Shown: positions 10,124 to 16,816 of the stretch, in pieces
Numbering within the stretch: the stretch's first letter is position 1
Layout of the letters: each line of letters opens with the position of its first letter
Source of the DNA: an uncultured Mediterranea sp.
GTDB lineage: Bacteria; Bacteroidota; Bacteroidia; Bacteroidales; Bacteroidaceae
Assembly (NCBI GenBank): GCA_945831575.1
Contig: CAMACX010000027.1
Location: forward strand, 1 to 38,126
Direction: 5' to 3'
Length of the DNA: 38,126 bases
The notes under the pieces: model-generated
Databases searched by the model: none
What the model saw: the letters and a program-made list of their open reading frames with translations, nothing else
Told to the model about the DNA's origin: nothing
Program-made: the position numbers and the translations under genes

Positions 10124-11101
10124 CTATCTCGTCTGCCACTGCAGGTGCATCCAGCCTACTATACCCAGCAGGATGACAAGCAGGGTCTGTATGGTATGGA
10201 CGACCAGTGCAAAGAGGGAAGCATCGGTGGCATCGACCCCATAGAGCATCATCATGGTTATCACCGCAAAATGCCACGGGCCGGCCCCATTGGGCGTAGG
10301 CACCAGGACGGCAAACGTACCTCCCACAAACATGACCAATCCAGCCAGCAACGACAAGTGTGACGTAAACTCAAAACAGAAGAAAGTAAGGTAGAAGTGA
10401 AGGTAATAGCAAAGCCATATACCTATAGTATATAATAGGAAGAGGGACATCTGGCGCACCTTACGCAGGGAGAGTACCCCCTGCCAGACATCAAGCGCAA
10501 TCCCCTTCACCTTCTCGAAGAAGGAGAGCATCCTGACTAGATAGACCAGCAACACCACGACCCCAACCACGCAGAAGAGGGCCACATAGAACCAGGGCGA
10601 AGTGACCAGATGAAGCAGGGAGGGTATCTTAGTACCCGTCTCGTTGAAGAATCGCATGAAGACCGGCATCTGAAGCAGAAAGGTAACCCCCGTAATCAAG
10701 GCCATACAGAGCATATCCACCAGGCGCTCGGTGACCACCGTACCCAGCGAACGGGCAAAGGGTATGCCATCATACCTGGCCAGCACACCGCAACGGGTTA
10801 CCTCCCCCACCCTAGGCAACAGCAAGCTACCTGCATAAGAGAGGAAGATAGCATCCGCAGAGGTGGATCGCCGGGGATGCTCACCCAGCGGCTCTAAAGT
10901 CAGACACCAGCGCCACCCTCGCAGCAGATGGCTCATCACCCCTGCGGCGAGCGAAAGCACCATCCATCCCCAGTTCATCTCCTCCAACAGGAGCACACGT
11001 ACACGCGAGAAATCAAAGTCCCGATAGACCCAATAAAGGATAAAAGCCCCCAAAAAAAGGGGGAAAATCACTTTCAATATTTTTTTTAGCAGTTTATTCA
11101 T
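10124..11101 (-). CDS. Flippase-like membrane protein (LPG synthase TM family)
   Basis: A 325-residue integral membrane protein with about seven to eight hydrophobic segments, related to the membrane part of lysylphosphatidylglycerol synthase (PF03706, UPF0104). Typical features are the arginine-rich HLLRGWRW after the second membrane segment, the stretch SLLLPRVGEVTRCGVLARYDGIPF, a TERLVD motif, and the late segment VPTPNGAGPWHF. Family members without the aminoacyl-transferase domain are thought to move or transfer polar lipids; no substrate can be given here. The frame extends to a GTG at 11113, but the ATG at 11101 (MNKLLKKILK) is better. It is divergent from rsmA. Confidence 0.82.
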   Translation of the reverse strand: MNKLLKKILKVIFPLFLGAFILYWVYRDFDFSRVRVLLLEEMNWGWMVLSLAAGVMSHLLRGWRWCLTLEPLGEHPRRSTSADAIFLSYAGSLLLPRVGEVTRCGVLARYDGIPFARSLGTVVTERLVDMLCMALITGVTFLLQMPVFMRFFNETGTKIPSLLHLVTSPWFYVALFCVVGVVVLLVYLVRMLSFFEKVKGIALDVWQGVLSLRKVRQMSLFLLYTIGIWLCYYLHFYLTFFCFEFTSHLSLLAGLVMFVGGTFAVLVPTPNGAGPWHFAVITMMMLYGVDATDASLFALVVHTIQTLLVILLGIVGWMHLQWQTR

Positions 11102-11133
11102 ATAAAAAAGCACATTATTTCAACGAAAACTAC

Positions 11134-11141
11134 TATCTTCG
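11134..11141 (+). promoter_or_regulatory. Putative -7 element of rsmA
   Basis: TATCTTCG is one mismatch from TAnnTTTG and lies 31 bases before the rsmA ATG. Its context (TATCTTCGCACGGCAAAA) resembles common Bacteroides promoters. A clear -33 element is not visible. Confidence 0.4.
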
Positions 11142-11172
11142 CACGGCAAAAGTAACAAAATAGTTTGAAAAT

Positions 11173-11976
11173 ATGAGCGTAGTGAAGCCTAAAAAGTTTC
11201 TTGGACAGCATTTCCTGAAGGATTTGCAAGTGGCCAAGGCGATAGCAGACACGGTGGATGCGTGCCCGCAACTGCCTCTGCTAGAGGTTGGTCCTGGTAT
11301 GGGAGTACTGACTCAGTACCTGATTCCCAAGGAGCGTGAGCTCAAGGTGGTGGAGCTGGACTTTGAGTCGGTGGCCTACCTGCACGAGCATTTCCCTTCA
11401 CTTGATGAGCAAATCATTGAGGCGGACTTCCTGAAAATGGACCTGAGCAAGCTCTTTGGCGGCCGCCCCTTCGTGCTGACAGGCAACTACCCCTACAACA
11501 TCTCCAGCCAGATTTTCTTCAAGATGCTCGACAACAAGGACCTAATCCCCTGCTGCACGGGCATGATACAGAAGGAGGTGGCCGAGCGAATGGCTGCCGG
11601 TCCCGGGAGCAAGACCTACGGTATATTGAGCGTGCTGATGCAGGCCTGGTACCGCGTGGAGTACCTCTTCACCGTGGGCGAACAGGTATTCAATCCGCCC
11701 CCCAAGGTGAAGAGCGCGGTCATCCGCATGACGCGCAACGAGACCACCGACCTGGGTTGCGACGAGCGTCTTTTCAAGCAGGTGGTGAAGACCACCTTCA
11801 ACCAGCGACGCAAGACCCTGCGTAACTCCATCAAGCCTATCCTGGGCAAGGAATCACCCCTATTGGCCGACCCGCTATTCAACCGACGCCCCGAGCAGCT
11901 CTCCGTACAGGAGTTCATCGACCTGACCAACCGTGTGGCGGAAGAACTGAAACGAGGGGGAGCAAACAATGAATAG
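11173..11976 (+). CDS. rsmA: 16S rRNA dimethyladenosine transferase RsmA (KsgA)
   Basis: A 267-residue SAM-dependent enzyme that dimethylates A1518 and A1519 in helix 45 of 16S rRNA during late 30S assembly. Visible motifs are KKFLGQHFL at the N-terminus, the SAM-binding LLEVGPGMGVLT, an acidic D/E in KVVELD, and the catalytic NYPYN at residues 105-109 (NLPYN in many homologues). The C-terminal helical domain includes VFNPPPKVKSAVIRM and FNQRRKTLRNS, both typical. Length is normal. It is followed after 75 bases by mgtE, the spacer consisting almost entirely of 7-bp repeats. Confidence 0.97.
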   Translation: MSVVKPKKFLGQHFLKDLQVAKAIADTVDACPQLPLLEVGPGMGVLTQYLIPKERELKVVELDFESVAYLHEHFPSLDEQIIEADFLKMDLSKLFGGRPFVLTGNYPYNISSQIFFKMLDNKDLIPCCTGMIQKEVAERMAAGPGSKTYGILSVLMQAWYRVEYLFTVGEQVFNPPPKVKSAVIRMTRNETTDLGCDERLFKQVVKTTFNQRRKTLRNSIKPILGKESPLLADPLFNRRPEQLSVQEFIDLTNRVAEELKRGGANNE

Positions 11977-11984
11977 AAAGACAA

Positions 11985-12047
11985 CTTGTAACTCATAGCT
12001 CGCAGCTCACAACTTGTAGCTTGTAGCTCGTAGCTTGTAGCTCATAA
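11985..12047. repeat. Nine tandem 7-bp units between rsmA and mgtE
   Basis: Nine uninterrupted heptamers of consensus CTYGTAG fill the spacer from 9 bases after the rsmA stop to 5 bases before the mgtE ATG: CTTGTAA, CTCATAG, CTCGCAG, CTCACAA, CTTGTAG (twice), CTCGTAG, CTTGTAG, CTCATAA. The array replaces the position of the mgtE ribosome-binding site. Confidence 0.9.
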
Positions 12048-12051
12048 AACA

Positions 12052-13398
12052 ATGGAAATCAACGACGAATACATCGACAAGCTCACGCAATGCGTAGAGC
12101 AAAAAGATACCGAGGGGGTGAAAGACCTGCTGTCCGGACTGCACCCTGCGGATATCGCTGAACTGATTAACGACCTTGAGCCTGAGGAGGCCCGCTTTGT
12201 CTATCGGCTGCTCGACAATGAGACAGCCGCCGATGTGCTGGTGGAGATGGACGAGGATTCGCGTAAGGAGTTCCTCGAACTGATACCCTCGGAGACTATC
12301 GCCAAGCGCTTCGTGGACTACATGGATACCGACGATGCGGTCGATCTGATGCGCGAACTCGATGAGGACAAGCAGGAAGAGGTGCTGTCGCACATTGAGG
12401 ATATTGAGCAGGCCGGCGACATCGTCGATCTGCTGAAGTACGATGAAGATACTGCCGGTGGATTAATGGGAACCGAAATGGTGACCGTCAACGAGAATTG
12501 GAGTATGCCCGAATGCCTCAAGGAGATGCGCCTGCAGGCCGAGAAGCTGGACGAAATCTACTACGTCTATGTAGTGGATGATGAAGAGCGACTCCAGGGT
12601 GTCTTCCCGCTGAAGAAGATGATCACCTCGCCCTCGGTATCAAAGGTAAAGCACGTGATGAAGAAGGATCCGCTGTCGGTACACGTCGATACCCCCACGG
12701 AGGAGGTGGTGCAAATGATTGAGAAGTACGACCTCGTGGCAGTGCCTGTGGTGGATAGCATCGGCCGGTTGGTTGGACAGATTACCGTCGATGACATCAT
12801 GGATGAGGTACGCGAACAGAGCGAACGCGACTACCAGTTGGCCAGCGGTCTGTCGAAGGACGTGGAGACCGATGACAACCTGGTTCGCCAGACCTCGGCC
12901 CGCCTCCCCTGGCTGCTCATCGGTATGCTGGGAGGTATCGGCAACTCGATGATCCTGGGTAACTTTGACGCTACCTTTGCCGCCCATCCCGAGATGGCCC
13001 TCTACATCCCACTGATTGGTGGCACAGGTGGTAACGTAGGAACCCAGTCGTCAGCCATCATCGTACAAGGTCTGGCCAACAGTTCGCTGGAGGCCAGTGA
13101 GACCTTCAAGCAGGTAGGCAAGGAGGCCGTGGTCGCAGCCATCAACGCCACCATCATCTCCCTGCTGGTCTATGTCTATAACTTCATCCGCTTCGGGGCT
13201 GCAGCCACCGTCACCTACTCGGTGTCCATCAGCCTCTTTGCCGTGGTGATGTTTGCCTCCATCTTCGGAACCCTGGTGCCGATGACACTCGAGAAATTGA
13301 AGATTGACCCGGCCATCGCAACAGGCCCCTTCATCTCTATCACCAACGACATCATCGGAATGCTGCTCTATATGGGTATTACAGTGCTACTTTCATAG
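12052..13398 (+). CDS. mgtE: Magnesium transporter MgtE
   Basis: A 448-residue inner-membrane Mg2+ channel. The order is the standard one: an acidic helical N domain (residues 1-130, GLHPADIAELINDLEPEEA), a CBS pair (about 135-255, with DEDTAGGLMGTE at the start and VAVPVVDSIGRLVGQITVDD), a connecting helix, then about five membrane helices (from about 285) with IPLIGGTGGNVGTQSS, the Mg2+-binding region. In the family, Mg2+ in the cytosolic domains closes the pore. Length is normal. It follows rsmA across a 75-base repeat-filled spacer and may be expressed from the rsmA promoter; no Mg2+ riboswitch is visible. Confidence 0.95.
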   Translation: MEINDEYIDKLTQCVEQKDTEGVKDLLSGLHPADIAELINDLEPEEARFVYRLLDNETAADVLVEMDEDSRKEFLELIPSETIAKRFVDYMDTDDAVDLMRELDEDKQEEVLSHIEDIEQAGDIVDLLKYDEDTAGGLMGTEMVTVNENWSMPECLKEMRLQAEKLDEIYYVYVVDDEERLQGVFPLKKMITSPSVSKVKHVMKKDPLSVHVDTPTEEVVQMIEKYDLVAVPVVDSIGRLVGQITVDDIMDEVREQSERDYQLASGLSKDVETDDNLVRQTSARLPWLLIGMLGGIGNSMILGNFDATFAAHPEMALYIPLIGGTGGNVGTQSSAIIVQGLANSSLEASETFKQVGKEAVVAAINATIISLLVYVYNFIRFGAAATVTYSVSISLFAVVMFASIFGTLVPMTLEKLKIDPAIATGPFISITNDIIGMLLYMGITVLLS

Positions 13399-13520
13399 CT
13401 TGATTTTATAAAATATTTAAATTTCACGCATAATAAACTTAAAAACACAAAAAGAAGAAGCACTAAATGCGCGAGCTACCTTTTTTTTGTTTTAATTTGT
13501 ACAAAATAATACAACCCTCG

Positions 13521-13534
13521 GTTTACGTGTAAAC
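13521..13534. promoter_or_regulatory. Dyad upstream of the DUF349 gene
   Basis: GTTTAC, two bases, GTAAAC: a 6-bp inverted repeat 20 bases before the DUF349 gene. It is placed like an operator or a small leader hairpin. No regulator can be named. Confidence 0.3.
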
Positions 13535-13554
13535 TGAATTAAAGAAGAAATACA

Positions 13555-15420
13555 ATGACGGACACCCTTGTCACCGGAGCACCTCTAGAAGAGAAGCAGC
13601 CGGAAGAAGCAAAACTCGCAATAGCAACCGAACAACCCTCGGCTGCTGAACCTTTATGCGAATCGATTAATGAAGAAGACGTAGCTCCCCAAGCAGCAGA
13701 GACTCCCACGAAGCTGACCAAGGAGGAGGCACTCGAACAGCTCAAGCAACTGGCTGAACATGCTGAAGAGGCTTCGCGAACACAGATTGAAAGCCTGAAG
13801 CAAGCCTTCTACAGGCAACTCAACGCCCAGATAGAGGCGGAGAAGCGAAGTTTCGTAGAGGCTGGAGGCAACGCGGAGACCTTTGTACCACAAGCTGATG
13901 CGGCCGAAGAGGAGTTCAAGTCCATACTGTCCGTCATCAAGGAGAAGCGGAGTATCCTGGCCGCCGAACAGGAGAAGGAGAAGCAGATGAATTACCAGAT
14001 CAAGCTCTCCATCATCGAGGAGCTGAAGGAGCTGATAGAGAGCCCCGAAGATGCCAACAAGAATTTCACCGAGTTCAAGAAGCTACAGCAGCAATGGAAT
14101 GAGGTGAAATTCATCCCGCAGGAACATGCCAACGAGCTCTGGAAGAGCTACATGCTCTACGTGGAGAAGTTCTATGACCTGCTGAAGCTCAACAACGAAT
14201 TCCGCGAATACGACTTCAAGAAGAACCTGGAGATTAAGACGCACCTCTGCGAGGCAGCCGAACGGCTGGCCGATGAGCCCGACGTCATCTCAGCCTTCCA
14301 CCAGCTGCAGAAGCTGCATCAGGAGTTCCGCGACACGGGCCCCGTGGCCAAAGAGTTGCGCGAGTCCATCTGGGCACGCTTCAAGGCAGCCTCAACAGTC
14401 ATCAACCGCAAGCACCAGCAGCACTACGACAACGTGAAGGAGGCCGAGCAGCACAACCTTGACCAGAAGACCGTAATCTGCGAGATCATGGAGGCCATCC
14501 CCTACGAAGAGTTGCAGAGCTTTGCCGATTGGGACAATAAGACAGCCGAAGTCACTGCCCTCCAGGCCAAATGGCGCACCATCGGCTATGCTCCGCAGAA
14601 GGTGAATGGACGCATCTTTGAACGCTTCCGTGCCGCTTGCGATGACTTCTTCCGCCGCAAGAACGAATACTACAAGGCAGCCAAGGCAGCCATGAGCGCC
14701 AACCTGGAGAAGAAACGCGCCCTCTGCGAGAAGGCCGAATCACTGAAGGAGAGCACCGACTGGAAGTCAACGACAGAAGCACTGGTGAAGTTGCAGAAGG
14801 AGTGGAAAGAGGTAGGCCCCGTAGCTCGCAAGTACTCCGAAGGACTCTGGAAACGCTTCATCACCGCTTGCGACTACTTCTTCGACCAGAAGGCCAAAGC
14901 CACCTCGTCACAGATGAACGAGGAGCAGGCCAACCTCGTGAAGAAGCGCGACATCATTGCCCGGCTGGAGGCTCTCTCCGGAGAGGCCGACACCGAGAAA
15001 GCCGGCAAAGAGGTACGTGCCTTAATCAAAGAGTGGAACGCCACTGGTCATGTACCCATCAAGGAGAAAGACCGTCTCTACAAGCAATACCGCCACTGGG
15101 TAGATCAGCTCTTCGACCGTCTGAACCTCAGTGCCAGTCAGAAGAAGCTCAGCAACTACCGATCTACAGTGAGCAATATGAGCGAAGGCGGCAGCAGCCT
15201 GCATCGCGAGCGTGAGAAACTGGTGCGCACCCTTGAGACCATGCAGGGTGAACTGAAGACCTACGAGAACAACCTCGGCTTCCTCAGTGCCTCGTCCAAG
15301 AAGGGCAACAGTCTGCTCAACGAGATTAACCGCAAGGTGGAGAAACTGAAGGCCGACATCGAATTGATGAAGGAGAAGATTAAAGTGCTCGACGAGAACA
15401 TCCAAGGCAACAATGCCTGA
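13555..15420 (+). CDS. DUF349 repeat coiled-coil protein
   Basis: A 621-residue cytoplasmic protein without signal or membrane segments. After an acidic, glutamate/alanine-rich start (residues 1-70), almost all of it is charged helix. It contains about five DUF349 repeats, each with the pattern L..(E/K)W...G..P......(L/I)W.RF..A, for example LQKEWKEVGPVARKYSEGLW and LIKEWNATGHVPIKEKD. The last 120 residues form a coiled coil (ENNLGFLSASSKK, then IELMKEKIKVLDENI). DUF349 proteins are widespread in Bacteroidetes; their role is not known to me beyond a presumed structural or RNA/protein-binding function. The gene has its own 156-base upstream region and ends at a strong hairpin. Confidence 0.9.
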   Translation: MTDTLVTGAPLEEKQPEEAKLAIATEQPSAAEPLCESINEEDVAPQAAETPTKLTKEEALEQLKQLAEHAEEASRTQIESLKQAFYRQLNAQIEAEKRSFVEAGGNAETFVPQADAAEEEFKSILSVIKEKRSILAAEQEKEKQMNYQIKLSIIEELKELIESPEDANKNFTEFKKLQQQWNEVKFIPQEHANELWKSYMLYVEKFYDLLKLNNEFREYDFKKNLEIKTHLCEAAERLADEPDVISAFHQLQKLHQEFRDTGPVAKELRESIWARFKAASTVINRKHQQHYDNVKEAEQHNLDQKTVICEIMEAIPYEELQSFADWDNKTAEVTALQAKWRTIGYAPQKVNGRIFERFRAACDDFFRRKNEYYKAAKAAMSANLEKKRALCEKAESLKESTDWKSTTEALVKLQKEWKEVGPVARKYSEGLWKRFITACDYFFDQKAKATSSQMNEEQANLVKKRDIIARLEALSGEADTEKAGKEVRALIKEWNATGHVPIKEKDRLYKQYRHWVDQLFDRLNLSASQKKLSNYRSTVSNMSEGGSSLHREREKLVRTLETMQGELKTYENNLGFLSASSKKGNSLLNEINRKVEKLKADIELMKEKIKVLDENIQGNNA

Positions 15421-15460
15421 TGCTCCACGTCACAGCGCAAAGAGAAATACATTACAAACT

Positions 15461-15492
15461 CAAGGCAGCCACTTAGCTGGGTGGCTGCCTTG
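15461..15492. terminator. Hairpin between DUF349 gene and nitroreductase gene
   Basis: Perfect 12-bp stem (15461-15472 CAAGGCAGCCAC with 15481-15492) and an 8-base loop, followed by a T-rich stretch on the plus strand. It lies between convergent genes and probably serves both. Confidence 0.8.
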
Positions 15493-15510
15493 ATTGTTGT
15501 TAACGCGCAT

Positions 15511-16032
15511 TTATCGTGCCCAGCGGATGTAGTCGCTCTTGCGGGGCTTGGGGGCAGGCAGCGGCTTGCTGGCATAACCCAGGGCAACGTGACCTACACC
15601 GACGTAGTCACCCTCGATGCCCAGCTCGCAGAGTATCTGCTTTCCCTCTTCACTCTCAAACTCCTCCTTCGCCCGATTGATCCAGATGGAGTTGACACCC
15701 AGGGATTCTGCAGCCAGCATCAAGGTCTGCATCACGGTAGAGCCGTCGCACACCTCATTGCGCCAGCGCTTGACAATCACAATCATCATGCAAGGCGCAC
15801 CATAGAAGGGGTCAGAGGTAGTACCCAGGATCTCAGCGTTCATCCGGCTGATGCGGTCGCGCAGAGCCTTGTTGGTGACTACGATAATGAGCGGATTTTG
15901 CAGTCCCATGCCTGTAGGGGCCCAGGTACCGGCCTCGGCTATTTGTTGCAACACCTCATCAGAAGGCATACGTTCGGGATCGAAGCAACGACAGCTTCGA
16001 CGCGACATAATGGTATGGATAGTTTCGTTCAT
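15511..16032 (-). CDS. Nitroreductase family protein
   Basis: A 173-residue FMN-dependent oxidoreductase of the nitroreductase fold. The N-terminal SRRSCRCFDPERMP fits the FMN phosphate-binding motif SxRSxRxF, followed by the AGTWAPTGMGLQNP flavin region and the C-terminal GVGHVALGYASKPLPAPKPRKSD. These enzymes reduce nitroaromatics, quinones or flavins with NAD(P)H; the physiological substrate is unknown. The frame extends to a TTG at 16068, but the ATG at 16032 (MNETIHTIMSRRS) suits the family. A TAnnCTTG-like element on the minus strand at 16066-16073 could be its -7 box. Confidence 0.87.
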   Translation of the reverse strand: MNETIHTIMSRRSCRCFDPERMPSDEVLQQIAEAGTWAPTGMGLQNPLIIVVTNKALRDRISRMNAEILGTTSDPFYGAPCMMIVIVKRWRNEVCDGSTVMQTLMLAAESLGVNSIWINRAKEEFESEEGKQILCELGIEGDYVGVGHVALGYASKPLPAPKPRKSDYIRWAR

Positions 16033-16259
16033 ATTGGCTATGATATTTAGTGAATAATACGCTTGCAAGTATAATCATTATCTCCCAACCCTTGACTGAA
16101 GAAGTGCTTCTTTTTCGCAATATTAACATCTGCACCGGGCCAAGCGCTGTTCTTGTCAGGAATGCTTCCTTTTAGGACCCTGCAACTTTGGGAAGGACGC
16201 AGGACGAAGAATCGAACATAAATCACTATATTATGACCTATTCCGGAAACAACAAGACC

Positions 16260-16402
16260 GTAGCAAGTAAGCCGTAGGTCTAAGGTAACTCCGTAGTAAG
16301 TCCGAAGTAACTCCCAAGTGACACTAATCCAAGTCTAATCCCAGATTAGAGATTGATTAGACCTGGATTAGAGGACGATTAGAGGTTGATTAGAGCCACT
16401 AG
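16260..16402. repeat. Thirteen degenerate 11-bp tandem units
   Basis: The sequence keeps an exact 11-bp phase for 143 bases. The left units look like GTAGTAAGTCC and GAAGTAACTCC, the middle ones like AATCCAAGTCT, and the right ones like AGAGGACGATT and AGAGGTTGATT. Left and right halves are roughly reverse-complementary in their core (TAATCC and GGATTA), so the array is a direct repeat with partial inverted symmetry. Confidence 0.75.
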
Positions 16403-16512
16403 GGGGTAGCTACGGAATGCCGCCTGAGCCATTTGTCCGGACTTTTCCGCCATCACAAAGCCCCAAGCACCCCTGGCCTCAAGCAAACAGGTCATCCAGC
16501 ACGACAAAATTA

Positions 16513-16579
16513 CGAGATATGGCAAATTATAAATCAGCAAAAGTTGCCATAACTCGATATTTTTTTGAGTTATGGCAAC
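16513..16579 (+). promoter_or_regulatory. Three-armed inverted repeat with alternative pairings
   Basis: Arm A (16513-16525, CGAGATATGGCAA), arm B (16543-16556, GTTGCCATAACTCG) and arm C (16567-16579, GAGTTATGGCAAC). B pairs with C over 13 perfect base pairs, and B pairs with A over 13 positions with one mismatch, so the pairings exclude each other. This could be an RNA switch or a set of protein-binding sites; there is no T-run after arm C. Confidence 0.5.
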
Positions 16580-16641
16580 GTTAAACGACTAATAAATGTA
16601 ATCTTGTCACTATAGTTGAGTAAATGAGGGGAAACTCTTCT

Positions 16642-16656
16642 TGCTGATAATCAGCA
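16642..16656. promoter_or_regulatory. 15-bp palindrome, possible operator
   Basis: TGCTGAT, one central base, ATCAGCA: a perfect 7-bp dyad 50 bases upstream of the -33 element of the caspase-cluster promoter. The position fits an activator or repressor site. The regulator is unknown. Confidence 0.35.
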
Positions 16657-16706
16657 GATGTACTATAAATAAACTCACTAAAATAAAAAAAATAACGTCA
16701 AAAATG

Positions 16707-16735
16707 TTTGGATAAAGAAACAATTTGTATATTTG
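16707..16735 (+). promoter_or_regulatory. Promoter of the exported caspase cluster
   Basis: TTTG at 16707-16710, 17 bases, then TATATTTG at 16728-16735, an exact TAnnTTTG match. The spacer is slightly short. A leader of roughly 75 bases would follow, containing a small GCCCA/TGGGC hairpin (16741-16764). Confidence 0.6.
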
Positions 16736-16816
16736 CAGCGGCCCAGCGATTATTTTCAATGGGCTGACGACTGTAATGATACATATTTTATATAACTAAT
16801 AAAACCCCTTTGTATT

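Larger units (their letters stand above)
16033..16816. other. Gene-free region of about 780 bases upstream of the caspase cluster
   Basis: No convincing protein frame in either direction. From left to right it holds the nitroreductase promoter area, an imperfect AAGAAG/CTTCTT dyad followed by T5 near 16099-16115, the 11-bp array (16260-16402), a three-armed set of inverted repeats (16513-16579), a 15-bp palindrome (16642-16656) and the promoter at 16707-16735. A non-coding RNA is possible but I do not recognise one. Confidence 0.6.

Noticed and set aside
16069..16259. Possible small RNA near the AAGAAG/CTTCTT dyad with T5
   Set aside because: The dyad has almost no loop, and I could not see a promoter or a conserved RNA family; recorded only as part of the gene-free region.
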